NCBI RefSeq assembly: GCF_000023145.1
Contig: NC_012704.1
Location: 1,612,001 to 1,676,000, forward strand
DNA length: 64,000 bases
Origin: Corynebacterium kroppenstedtii DSM 44385
GTDB lineage: Bacteria > Actinomycetota > Actinomycetes > Mycobacteriales > Mycobacteriaceae
Direction of reading: 5' to 3'
Shown here: positions 29,684 through 37,516 of the stretch, piece by piece
Numbering within the stretch: the first letter of the stretch is position 1
Layout of the letters: every line of letters starts with the position of its first letter
The notes under the pieces: model-generated
Told to the model about the DNA's origin: nothing
What the model saw: only the letters and a program-made list of their open reading frames with translations
The model's database searches: none
Translations under genes and position numbers: made by a program

Positions 29684-32425
29684 ATGTCATCAACTAATCT
29701 CACCTGGCAAGAGGCCAAGGACCGGGCCGCACTCATTGGAGTGGACCGGTACTCCATAATTTTAGACCTTACTGACGGACATGGGCTTCCTGGAGAAAAA
29801 ACCTTTACGTCAAAGACCACAGTGTGGTTCCACACACGCGACGGTGTGTCGGAGGGCGATCTGGAGCAAGGAACCTTCCTGGATCTCCGCGCCTCGCGGG
29901 TAACATCTGTGCAGCTCAACGGGACCGATGTCACGACCGATGCGATCCGTTATTCGGATAACCAGTATGACGAGGAAGCCGGTATTCAGCTTCGCAATCT
30001 GGAACCTGGCGACAACCGCGTCACGGTGTGCGCCGAATGCCGCTACTCGACCTCAGGTGAGGGACTTCACCGTTTCGTCGATCCCGCGGACAATGCGGTC
30101 TACCTGTACACACAATTCGAAACTGCCGAGGCCAAACGCGTCTTCGCGTGCTTCGACCAGCCGGATCTCAAGGCCACATACCGTGTGCAGGTCATCACGC
30201 CTGATTCGTGGCGGCTCATTACTAATGGCCCTGTCAGCACCACGGTGATCTCTCCCCGCACGGGTATTCTCACGACCGACGGCGACAACCCACAAACAAC
30301 GGTCGCCATTCACGAAGCTGAGGTTGATTACCCTCTCTCTACCTATTTAATTGCTTTCATGGCGGGGCCGTACACCGAAGCCACCGATGTGTGGCGCGGA
30401 ACCATTACTCCGCACCCCGAAACATCGGACAAATCAACCGAAACGTCGGACGAATCGTCCAGCCAGGAAGTCGAAATTCCCCTCGGTCTTTATTGCCGAC
30501 GGGCGCTGGCCGAGCACCTCGATTCCGAAGAACTGTTTAAGGAAACAAAACAGGGATTCGATTTCTACGCTAAGCACTTTGGCATCCCGTATCCATTTAA
30601 GAAATACGACCAAGTGTTCTGCCCTGAATACAACATGGGGGCAATGGAAAATGCCGGGGCCGTCACGATCCGTGAAGACTATGTGTTCCGGTCGGCCACC
30701 ACTCGGTACCTCTACGAGCGTCGCAATGACACGATCCTCCACGAGATGGCGCACATGTGGTTCGGCGATCTCGTCACCATGAAGTGGTGGAATGACCTGT
30801 GGCTTAACGAATCATTCGCCACCTGGTCCTCGGCGCAGGCTCAAACTGAGGTCAGCGAATTCACCACCGCGTGGGTCACATTCGCCCACGTCGAAAAGGC
30901 TTGGGCATACGCGCAAGACCAGATGTCGTCCACGCACCCGATTTCGACGGACGCGTCGGATATCGAAACCGTCGACCAGAACTTCGACGGGATCACCTAT
31001 GCCAAGGGCGCGTCGGTTCTCAAGCAGCTAGCCGCTTATGTCGGGCTCGACGAATTCTTCGCCGGTGTACGTCTGCTTTTCCAGCGCCATCAGTACGACA
31101 ACGCGACCTTCGATGATCTCCTTAACGCGCTCGAGGAATCGTCGGGACGCGATCTGTCCCAGTGGGCTGATCAATGGCTCAAGACCACCGGCGTCAATAC
31201 CTTGTCCGTCGATGCGCAGGCTAAAGACGGGGCCTACACCTCAGTTGCTGTCAAGCAGAGTGGTGCGCAACCGGGTGAAGGCGAACACCGCGATCACCGC
31301 ATCGGCGTCGGCGTCTATTCCCTCCAGGATGGTGACGTCGTTCGCACAGCTAACACCGAGCTGGATATCCACGGTGAGAGCACCGACGTTCCTGAACTCG
31401 TCGGCACTCCCGTCGGCGATCTCATTCTGCCCAATGATGGCGACCTGACATATGCGCTCATCGATCTCGATGATGCTTCCAACGAGTTCGTGCTGAATCA
31501 CCTGCCGGCAATTAAGGATCCCATGGCTCGCGCTCTGTGCTGGTCGGCGGAGTGGGAGCGTCTGCGCGCTGGTCGTTTGCGCGCTCGTGATTTCATCGCG
31601 CTTGTTGAGCGTGATCTGCCTCATGAGACGGAAACCGCCGTCGTTCAGCAATTAGTTCGACAGGTTGTGTCCGCAGCGAGGAACTATGCCGACCCGACGT
31701 GGCTTGCCGACGAAGGCTGGGATGCGGTTGCTCAGGCTTTGGTATCGACGGCACGCGCGGCTGCTCCGGGTAGCGATACCCAGCTCGCGGCGGTCAAGGA
31801 GCTGCCCAATGTGGAGCCCACCGCCGAGACTGTTGCTATCGCGCGCGCGATTGTCGATGGCACCCCGGAGAGTGTCGAACTGGACGGTCTCTCCATCGAT
31901 ACCGATATGACGTGGCTTGCGATCAAAATGCTTGCCGCGTCCAGCGGTTCCCAAGGGGTGTCAGAAGATGAGGTCACAAAGCTTATCGACGAAACCTCCG
32001 CGAACGACCGTTCGTCATTGGGTGAACAAGCGGCGATTGCGGCGCGGGCGCTCCTGCCAACGCCGGACAACAAGTCTCGCGTGTGGGATGACATCATGGG
32101 CGAGGATGCGTCGACGCTGTCGAACCGCCAGTTGTTGTCGAATGTCGCAGGATTTAGGACTGCCGGCAGTGACGAGCTCTTGGCCGGTTACCGCGATCGT
32201 TATTTCGATGAGGCCCTCGGCGTGTGGGAGAACCTCAATGGCGAGATGGCTCTGCGCGTGCTCGCGGGAATGTATCCATCATGGGATACATCGGACGAGG
32301 CTATCGCTCGAGCCGAGAAACTGGTTGCCGACGAAGAATTGCCCGCTGGTTTCCGCCGACTGATCGCGGAGGGTAAGGATAATCAGCGCCGCTTCGCTGC
32401 AGCACGTGAACACGACCGGAGCTAA
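29684..32425 (+). CDS. pepN: Aminopeptidase N (M1 family)
   Basis: Zinc metallopeptidase that removes N-terminal residues from peptides, 913 residues, cytoplasmic (no signal peptide). GAMEN is at 319-323 and the zinc site HEMAH at 353-357 with the third ligand in NESFA at 376. A 25-residue Ser/Thr/Glu-rich insert at about 245-265 is unusual. The C-terminal half is the ERAP1-like helical domain. An AGGA lies directly before the ATG. A GCCTCG/CGAGGC hairpin (32434-32467) follows the stop. Confidence 0.96.
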   Translation: MSSTNLTWQEAKDRAALIGVDRYSIILDLTDGHGLPGEKTFTSKTTVWFHTRDGVSEGDLEQGTFLDLRASRVTSVQLNGTDVTTDAIRYSDNQYDEEAGIQLRNLEPGDNRVTVCAECRYSTSGEGLHRFVDPADNAVYLYTQFETAEAKRVFACFDQPDLKATYRVQVITPDSWRLITNGPVSTTVISPRTGILTTDGDNPQTTVAIHEAEVDYPLSTYLIAFMAGPYTEATDVWRGTITPHPETSDKSTETSDESSSQEVEIPLGLYCRRALAEHLDSEELFKETKQGFDFYAKHFGIPYPFKKYDQVFCPEYNMGAMENAGAVTIREDYVFRSATTRYLYERRNDTILHEMAHMWFGDLVTMKWWNDLWLNESFATWSSAQAQTEVSEFTTAWVTFAHVEKAWAYAQDQMSSTHPISTDASDIETVDQNFDGITYAKGASVLKQLAAYVGLDEFFAGVRLLFQRHQYDNATFDDLLNALEESSGRDLSQWADQWLKTTGVNTLSVDAQAKDGAYTSVAVKQSGAQPGEGEHRDHRIGVGVYSLQDGDVVRTANTELDIHGESTDVPELVGTPVGDLILPNDGDLTYALIDLDDASNEFVLNHLPAIKDPMARALCWSAEWERLRAGRLRARDFIALVERDLPHETETAVVQQLVRQVVSAARNYADPTWLADEGWDAVAQALVSTARAAAPGSDTQLAAVKELPNVEPTAETVAIARAIVDGTPESVELDGLSIDTDMTWLAIKMLAASSGSQGVSEDEVTKLIDETSANDRSSLGEQAAIAARALLPTPDNKSRVWDDIMGEDASTLSNRQLLSNVAGFRTAGSDELLAGYRDRYFDEALGVWENLNGEMALRVLAGMYPSWDTSDEAIARAEKLVADEELPAGFRRLIAEGKDNQRRFAAAREHDRS

Positions 32426-32433
32426 AAGCCATA

Positions 32434-32467
32434 GCCTCGATGTCTCCTGAACTGGGGACGCCGAGGC
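32434..32467 (+). terminator. Hairpin after pepN
   Basis: GCCTCG/CGAGGC plus inner GTCTCC/GGGGAC-type pairs; no U-run, so termination is only plausible. It also lies downstream of the convergent gene at 32496. Confidence 0.4.
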
Positions 32468-32495
32468 CTCCCCGGCCATACGGTCCGGGCTGGGC

Positions 32496-33212
32496 CTACA
32501 TATTAAGTAGGTTCAGCCGATTCCTGCGTTGTGCAAGGACCGTTCCCAGCCTGGTATCCGTCCTGACCCAGAGAGGCGAAACGGAGACCCGCATAATATC
32601 GCCTCCGATAAAACCGAGGCTTCCCAAGGCGATAATGGCTCGCGACGTGAGCTGCGCCGTCTCTTCCGTCGTCGGCGATTCGACGGTCATAATCTTCTGG
32701 TCCAACAGCGATTGAGCTATCCCCGCTGGCCCCGATTCTGCCGTGGCTGTGTCACGGACGTCGTTATATAACGCCGCAACGGTGTCTATCGCTGCGTCAT
32801 CAATATGGGTGAATGTCTCTGTCAGAGGCACAGGTCCGGGCCACATTCCCGGCGTACCGGGGTGCTCCAGCGAAAGAGTTATCGGACCACCCTCCCGAGA
32901 GTGGAAAGAGGTCGACGCATCGATGGCTCGCCGCACGTTCGAACAATGCGTGATGACGTCACGAGCCGAGTCATTCCCCCACACACCACGGACCCGTCGC
33001 AGCCCAAAGGGACCAAGTGGCGTGGTGACATAAACATCGAACCACTGATGACGCTGGTCACGAGCCTCGATGGCAGCACCCGCAGCATTAGGTTGGCGAG
33101 ATCTGGTATTCGCAAGATGAATCCGAACCAACGCCGTCGAATCGAGGCGTTCTGCTCGAGACATGTATGTGAAGAGGTCTCGAGCAACGCCGTGCTCAAT
33201 AGTTATCGGCAT
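32496..33212 (-). CDS. Conserved hypothetical protein (Rv2474c-like by position)
   Basis: I do not recognise a characterised family. The 238 residues contain no signal peptide or membrane segment. Visible features are a basic N-terminal third, WFDVYVTTPLGPFGLRRVRG in the middle and a hydrophobic FIGGDIMRVSVSPLWVRT near the end. It lies between pepN (convergent) and a thioesterase gene, whose stop is 27 bases upstream. The same arrangement is known in mycobacteria, which supports a real gene. Confidence 0.75.
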   Translation of the reverse strand: MPITIEHGVARDLFTYMSRAERLDSTALVRIHLANTRSRQPNAAGAAIEARDQRHQWFDVYVTTPLGPFGLRRVRGVWGNDSARDVITHCSNVRRAIDASTSFHSREGGPITLSLEHPGTPGMWPGPVPLTETFTHIDDAAIDTVAALYNDVRDTATAESGPAGIAQSLLDQKIMTVESPTTEETAQLTSRAIIALGSLGFIGGDIMRVSVSPLWVRTDTRLGTVLAQRRNRLNLLNM

Positions 33213-33238
33213 GGTGTCCCCTGGATGAGGCCGGTGGA

Positions 33239-33751
33239 TTACTCCGTAGAATCCGGAGGCACGAGTTGATCAATATCGGGTTCATTATCTTGGCCTCGTT
33301 CGATTTCTCTCACGGGGCGAGTGATCATGGACTCGAGGAGCTGCCGTTCACTGTCCGTAATTTCGCGCGGAGAGCTCGACCGCATATCGATAGCAACCTG
33401 CGTAATCTTCACTTCGCAACACACGATCCCGTCGCTATCGAGGATCAGTTGGCGGACACCAAAAGATGTTCGGCCGACCCGGGTCACTTCTGAATTCACG
33501 GTCACGGTGTGGCTGGATGGGGAAATTCCGCGTCGGTAATCCAATTCGGCGTGGCGCACAAATACCTTTGGTACTGACCCGTTACCAGCTATGGACTCCA
33601 TTTCGTTCAGAAGTGCGACGCGTGAATCTTGTGAGAACTCGAGATACGCCGAGTTATTGACGTGACCATACATGTCGAAGTCGGACCACCGAAGTGGCAA
33701 TGACACTGTATGGACCCTGCCACTACGTCCGAGTACTTCACGAAAAGGCAT
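33239..33751 (-). CDS. Acyl-CoA thioesterase, 4HBT hotdog fold
   Basis: 170 residues with the 4-hydroxybenzoyl-CoA thioesterase signature WSDFDMYGHVNNSAYLEF near 23-40, including the catalytic Asp, then the hotdog beta strands (YRRGISPSSHTVTVNSEV). The last 40 residues are polar. It hydrolyses acyl-CoA thioesters; the acyl chain is unknown. It follows ettA on the same strand after 21 bases, probably co-transcribed. Confidence 0.87.
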   Translation of the reverse strand: MPFREVLGRSGRVHTVSLPLRWSDFDMYGHVNNSAYLEFSQDSRVALLNEMESIAGNGSVPKVFVRHAELDYRRGISPSSHTVTVNSEVTRVGRTSFGVRQLILDSDGIVCCEVKITQVAIDMRSSSPREITDSERQLLESMITRPVREIERGQDNEPDIDQLVPPDSTE

Positions 33752-33772
33752 AATTCACCATGACCTAACGAA

Positions 33773-35443
33773 TTAGCGAGTTAACTTCCGGTGAGTCACA
33801 CGGTGGGGACGCGCAGCTTCTTCACCGAGCCTATCGACCTTGTTCTTCTCATAGTCCTCGAAGTTACCTTCAAACCAGTACCACTGGCCTTCGGCAACAT
33901 TGCCTTCCCAGGCGAGAATGTGTGTACACGTGCGATCCAAGAACCACCTATCGTGGGAGATCACAACAGCACACCCTGGGAATTGTTCAAGCGCATTCTC
34001 CAAGCTGGAGAGAGTTTCGACATCCAGATCGTTGGTGGGCTCATCCAATAGGATCAGGTTACCACCCTGCTTCAAGGTCAGCGCCAGGTTCAAACGGTTA
34101 CGCTCACCGCCGGAGAGCACCTTGGCTGGCTTTTGCTGATCAGCACCTTTGAAACCGAAAGCCGAAATATAAGCGCGCGATGGCATTTCGTTCTGGCCGA
34201 CGATGATGTAGTCCAGCCCGTCAGAGACGACTTCCCACACGGTCTTTTCGGGGTCAATGTTCTCACGGTTCTGGTCCACGTAGCTGATGTCGACAGTTTT
34301 ACCGACTTTCACCTCGCCGGAATCCGGCTCTTCAAGCCCCACAATCGTCTTGAACAAGGTGGACTTACCCACACCGTTCGGGCCGATAACACCGACGATG
34401 CCGTTACGAGGCAACGTGAAGGACAGGTCTTTGATCAGGGTACGGCCATCGAAGCCCTTGTTGAGGTGGCTGACCTCCACAACCTGGTTGCCCAGGCGCT
34501 GCGGGGTCGGAATTTGGATTTCCTCAAAGTCGAGCTTCTTGTATTTCTCGGCCTCCGCAGCCATTTCCTCGTAACGCTGCAAGCGAGCCTTATTCTTCGC
34601 CTGACGTGCCTTAGCGCCCGAGCGCACCCACTGCAGTTCCTGCTTCAACCGCTTCTGCAGCTTGGCGTCTTTCTTACCCGCAACTTGCAGACGCTCAGAT
34701 TTCTTCTCCAAGTACGTGGAGTAGTTACCTTCGTAGGGGTACAGCTTCCCGCGATCGACCTCACAAATCCACTGGGCAACGTGGTCGAGGAAGTAACGGT
34801 CGTGGGTAACAGCCAACACCGCGCCCGGATAATTACGCAGATGCTGCTCCAGCCAGAGCACAGACTCAGCGTCCAAGTGGTTGGTGGGCTCATCGAGCAG
34901 CAATAGATCTGGCTCAGCCAACAGAAGCTTGGCTAGTGCTACACGACGACGCTCACCACCGGATAGCGTCGTCACTGGCGAGTCTGACGGCGGACACCGC
35001 AGCGCATCCATAGCCTGGTCGATCTTCGAATCCAATTCCCAGGCGTCGGCAGTGTCGATCTTCTCCTGCAGGACGGTCATGCGTTCCATGAGCTCATCGG
35101 AATAATCCGTCGCCATCTTTTCGGCGATTTCTTCATATTCACGCTTGACTTCCCAGATCTCTCCGAGGCCTTCTTCCACGTTGCCGCGGACGGTCTTTTC
35201 CTCGTTGAGTGGAGGCTCCTGGAGCAAGATCCCCACAGAAGCGCCGGGATCGAGGAACGCCTCACCATTGGAGGGCTGATCAATTCCCGCCATAATTTTC
35301 AAGATCGACGATTTTCCGGCGCCGTTTGGCCCCACCACGCCGATCTTGGCCCCCGGATAAAAAGCCATGGTGACGTCGTCAAGAATGACTTTTTCTCCAT
35401 GCGCCTTGCGCACGTTTTTCATTGTGTAAATGAATTCACCCAT
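33773..35443 (-). CDS. ettA: Energy-dependent translational throttle protein EttA
   Basis: ABC-F protein of 556 residues that binds the ribosomal E site and senses the ATP/ADP ratio. Domain 1 has GPNGAGKSS near 40, LSGGERRRVALAKLL and LLLDEPTNHLDAES. An arm insertion typical of EttA follows, then the P-site tether region with RSGAKARQAKNKARL. Domain 2 has GPNGVGKSTLF, LSGGERNRLNLA and LLDEPTNDLD. Start MGEFIYTMKNVRKAHGEK matches the family. It heads an operon with the thioesterase and the hypothetical at 32496. Confidence 0.94.
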   Translation of the reverse strand: MGEFIYTMKNVRKAHGEKVILDDVTMAFYPGAKIGVVGPNGAGKSSILKIMAGIDQPSNGEAFLDPGASVGILLQEPPLNEEKTVRGNVEEGLGEIWEVKREYEEIAEKMATDYSDELMERMTVLQEKIDTADAWELDSKIDQAMDALRCPPSDSPVTTLSGGERRRVALAKLLLAEPDLLLLDEPTNHLDAESVLWLEQHLRNYPGAVLAVTHDRYFLDHVAQWICEVDRGKLYPYEGNYSTYLEKKSERLQVAGKKDAKLQKRLKQELQWVRSGAKARQAKNKARLQRYEEMAAEAEKYKKLDFEEIQIPTPQRLGNQVVEVSHLNKGFDGRTLIKDLSFTLPRNGIVGVIGPNGVGKSTLFKTIVGLEEPDSGEVKVGKTVDISYVDQNRENIDPEKTVWEVVSDGLDYIIVGQNEMPSRAYISAFGFKGADQQKPAKVLSGGERNRLNLALTLKQGGNLILLDEPTNDLDVETLSSLENALEQFPGCAVVISHDRWFLDRTCTHILAWEGNVAEGQWYWFEGNFEDYEKNKVDRLGEEAARPHRVTHRKLTR

Positions 35444-35677
35444 ACAGTCCTCAACTCATTTTTCTATGCCGCACGAACCTAGCATTCTCTGCTCACCTAC
35501 TATGGCCGATGACCATAGGGTTCACCACCTCGAAAGCTAATCTCAAGGATCAACCTCGAGAGTTAAGAGGTGGGATGGTCCCCGCGCAAGTTCCTCAGCA
35601 AAGTCTAACCGTTGAGGGTACGCAAGCACGGTGCTAACAACAACCAGTTACGACGACTCCTTCACGGAGGCACGCCC

Positions 35678-36295
35678 TCATGCGCTAGCCAAGGCGACAT
35701 CCCGTGTGTATGAATCCTCCTGTTCGCTCAAATGCATGGAGTTCCTCAGGGCTGTGGAGTCGGCGGAAGTGCTCGAATCACTCGACGAGCCCTCGGGGAA
35801 TGGATTTCCATCCGACGTGACCGTTCCGTCCCAATCGGTGGAGAGACTCGTCACCTCCCCTGATCCCTTGGCTGCTCCAGCAGAGGAGCCGATTTCCAAC
35901 GGAACCAAACGTCCTAGGCGGCTAGTCATCGCGGACGTAATAACGATCCTGTTGAGGTCAACTCCAACGTGAGAGGCCTTGATTCTCACGGAGCTCCGCG
36001 TGATCTTCTCCCCCGAGTCCAACGTCGCCTCCCACGAATGAGTGATCAGCCGACCGTATATAACAACTGGCATCCTCTTCGTTACCGATTTCAAACAGTG
36101 TGTGGCTAGTGGACCGGACATCTGGACGTCGATAAATAATGAGTCAGATGACTGCCATACACCATCGTCGTCACGCCAACGACGATCCGACGCAACGCGC
36201 ATAGTTGAGAAAGGGGTTCGACCCGATGGTGTTCGATCAACTGGGTCACTGACGACGTTTCCCACGACGGTGACCATTGCGGAATTTTGTGCCAT
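35678..36295 (-). CDS. Single-stranded DNA-binding protein, second paralogue type
   Basis: OB-fold SSB of 205 residues. MAQNSAMVTVVGNVVSDPV opens the fold, followed by FSTMRVASDRRW, DSLFIDVQMSG and VVIYGRLITHSWE. The C-terminal 90 residues are Ser/Thr/Asp-rich and end ...DVALASA, lacking the acidic DDDIPF-like tip that recruits partner proteins in primary SSBs. Hence this is probably the accessory SSB found next to ettA. The ATG at 36295 has AGTAGG upstream; an upstream extension to 36427 in frame covers an 8-base tandem repeat and is not credible. Confidence 0.85.
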   Translation of the reverse strand: MAQNSAMVTVVGNVVSDPVDRTPSGRTPFSTMRVASDRRWRDDDGVWQSSDSLFIDVQMSGPLATHCLKSVTKRMPVVIYGRLITHSWEATLDSGEKITRSSVRIKASHVGVDLNRIVITSAMTSRLGRLVPLEIGSSAGAAKGSGEVTSLSTDWDGTVTSDGNPFPEGSSSDSSTSADSTALRNSMHLSEQEDSYTRDVALASA

Positions 36296-36340
36296 GACGT
36301 ACCTACTCTCCCTCCTACGAAGGGCGCTCCCGGTAACGGC

Positions 36341-36364
36341 TGAGTAGCTGAGTAGCTGATTAGC
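36341..36364. repeat. Triple 8-base tandem repeat in the ssb leader
   Basis: TGAGTAGC, TGAGTAGC, TGATTAGC in a row, about 45 bases before the ssb start codon. Slippage could change the leader length. Confidence 0.6.
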
Positions 36365-36473
36365 GCAGTACCGTGAAGTCCTCATCGATAGAGACGATCT
36401 GAAAATGACAAACTCAGAGTGGCACACGGTGGTCCGGAAATTAGGCCTGTGAGGAGCTCATCGGGGCGTCCGC

Positions 36474-36497
36474 TGTGGATAACCAAAGTTATCCACA
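36474..36497. promoter_or_regulatory. Two consensus DnaA boxes facing each other
   Basis: TGTGGATAAC, CAAA, GTTATCCACA: a perfect 10-base inverted repeat in which both arms contain the strict DnaA box TTATCCACA. It lies in the 490-base non-coding stretch between dps and ssb, about 180 bases upstream of ssb. Confidence 0.7.
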
Positions 36498-36642
36498 GAT
36501 TTTTATTCACCCGACTTTCTTATCCGCGCAGTGAATCCACACGGTGAAAAAGATCCGTGAAACAAAAAATAACGCCCCGTGCCGACAGAAGGGGTGAGTG
36601 CCGAAAGTAGGTGTCGCCGATACAACGGATAATCGCATAGCG

Positions 36643-36679
36643 ATAAAGAAAAACCGGACCGCGCTATCGCACAGTCCGG
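36643..36679 (-). terminator. Intrinsic terminator after dps
   Basis: On the minus strand CCGGAC/GTCCGG with a partly paired 14-base interior is followed by TTTTTCTTT. It lies about 110 bases after the dps stop, beyond a second hairpin. Confidence 0.85.
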
Positions 36680-36684
36680 CGCAT

Positions 36685-36718
36685 GTCATCGGAAGGCCTC
36701 GTCATGACTTCCGATGAC
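36685..36718 (-). other. Perfect hairpin in the dps 3' UTR
   Basis: GTCATCGGAAG (36685-36695) and CTTCCGATGAC (36708-36718) pair perfectly around a 12-base loop. Together with the terminator just behind it, this gives a two-hairpin 3' UTR that could be released as a small RNA or stabilise dps mRNA. Confidence 0.5.
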
Positions 36719-36788
36719 GAACAGGGAAACACGCTGCTGAAGCCCCGTTTAAGGGTTCAACTAGGCGCACAGTGAAGATCGATATGTA

Positions 36789-37316
36789 CTACTTTCCAGA
36801 TGGAGTACGGGTCTCGGCGCTGATGAACCAAGCCTGCTGCTCCAGCTGCTTGATGTATTCGTGCAGCAGATCAGCACTCGTCGGGTCAGCCTCGTCAACG
36901 CGGTCGTGAACCTCACGCATGGTGTTGGTTGTCGCGTTAATAGCCTCGACGACGTGGGAAATAGCGTCGTGAGTAAGGATCTCTCCTGCCGGGAACTCCG
37001 GAAGGGACGAACCTGCGGCTACAACAGCCGTGCGACCATCGGGAATGCCATTCAAAGCACGCATACGCTCAGCGATTTCGTCGGTGCCTTCACGAGCAAC
37101 CGAAACAAGCTCGTCTAAGTTCAGGTGCAGATCGCGGAAGTTCGGTCCGAGAATGTTCCAGTGAGCTTCCTTGGCAACCAGGCTCAAATCGATGAAATCA
37201 ACGAGAACCTTCTGCAGATCAGAAACAACGTCGCTAGGAGCACTAAAGGCTGGAGTTGTTTGAACAGAGCTTTCAGCGGAAGCCGAACGCCCAACAGATG
37301 CTTGCGCGGAAGTCAT
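36789..37316 (-). CDS. dps: Dps-family DNA-binding ferritin
   Basis: Dodecameric iron-storage and DNA-protection protein, 175 residues. The ferroxidase signature spans SLVAKEAHWNILGPNFRDLH (His, Asp and Glu ligands between subunits), followed by DELVSVAREGTDEIAERM. The first 25 residues are Ser/Ala-rich. AGAAGGA lies before the ATG. A near-consensus promoter lies 90 bases upstream and a two-hairpin 3' UTR downstream. Confidence 0.95.
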   Translation of the reverse strand: MTSAQASVGRSASAESSVQTTPAFSAPSDVVSDLQKVLVDFIDLSLVAKEAHWNILGPNFRDLHLNLDELVSVAREGTDEIAERMRALNGIPDGRTAVVAAGSSLPEFPAGEILTHDAISHVVEAINATTNTMREVHDRVDEADPTSADLLHEYIKQLEQQAWFISAETRTPSGK

Positions 37317-37406
37317 ATCTTTTTCCTTCTCTCGATAAGTTGGTTTGTCGTCTCAGAGCTACGTGGACTGTGCCCGATACCGGGCTTTTCCTTCGCTCTG
37401 CCCCTA

Positions 37407-37435
37407 ATTATACACCCTTCCTATACGCGTGGCAA
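37407..37435 (-). promoter_or_regulatory. Near-consensus promoter of dps
   Basis: TTGCCA, 17 bases, TATAAT on the minus strand, about 90 bases before the dps ATG. The leader between contains a GCCCG/CGGGC mini-hairpin. Confidence 0.75.
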
Positions 37436-37516
37436 CTATTAATAAGCTGGCTTTAGATAGGGCTTAGCTATTGCCGACTTTGAGCCCCGGCGAGGCTAAT
37501 CCGGCCGGTTATCAGC

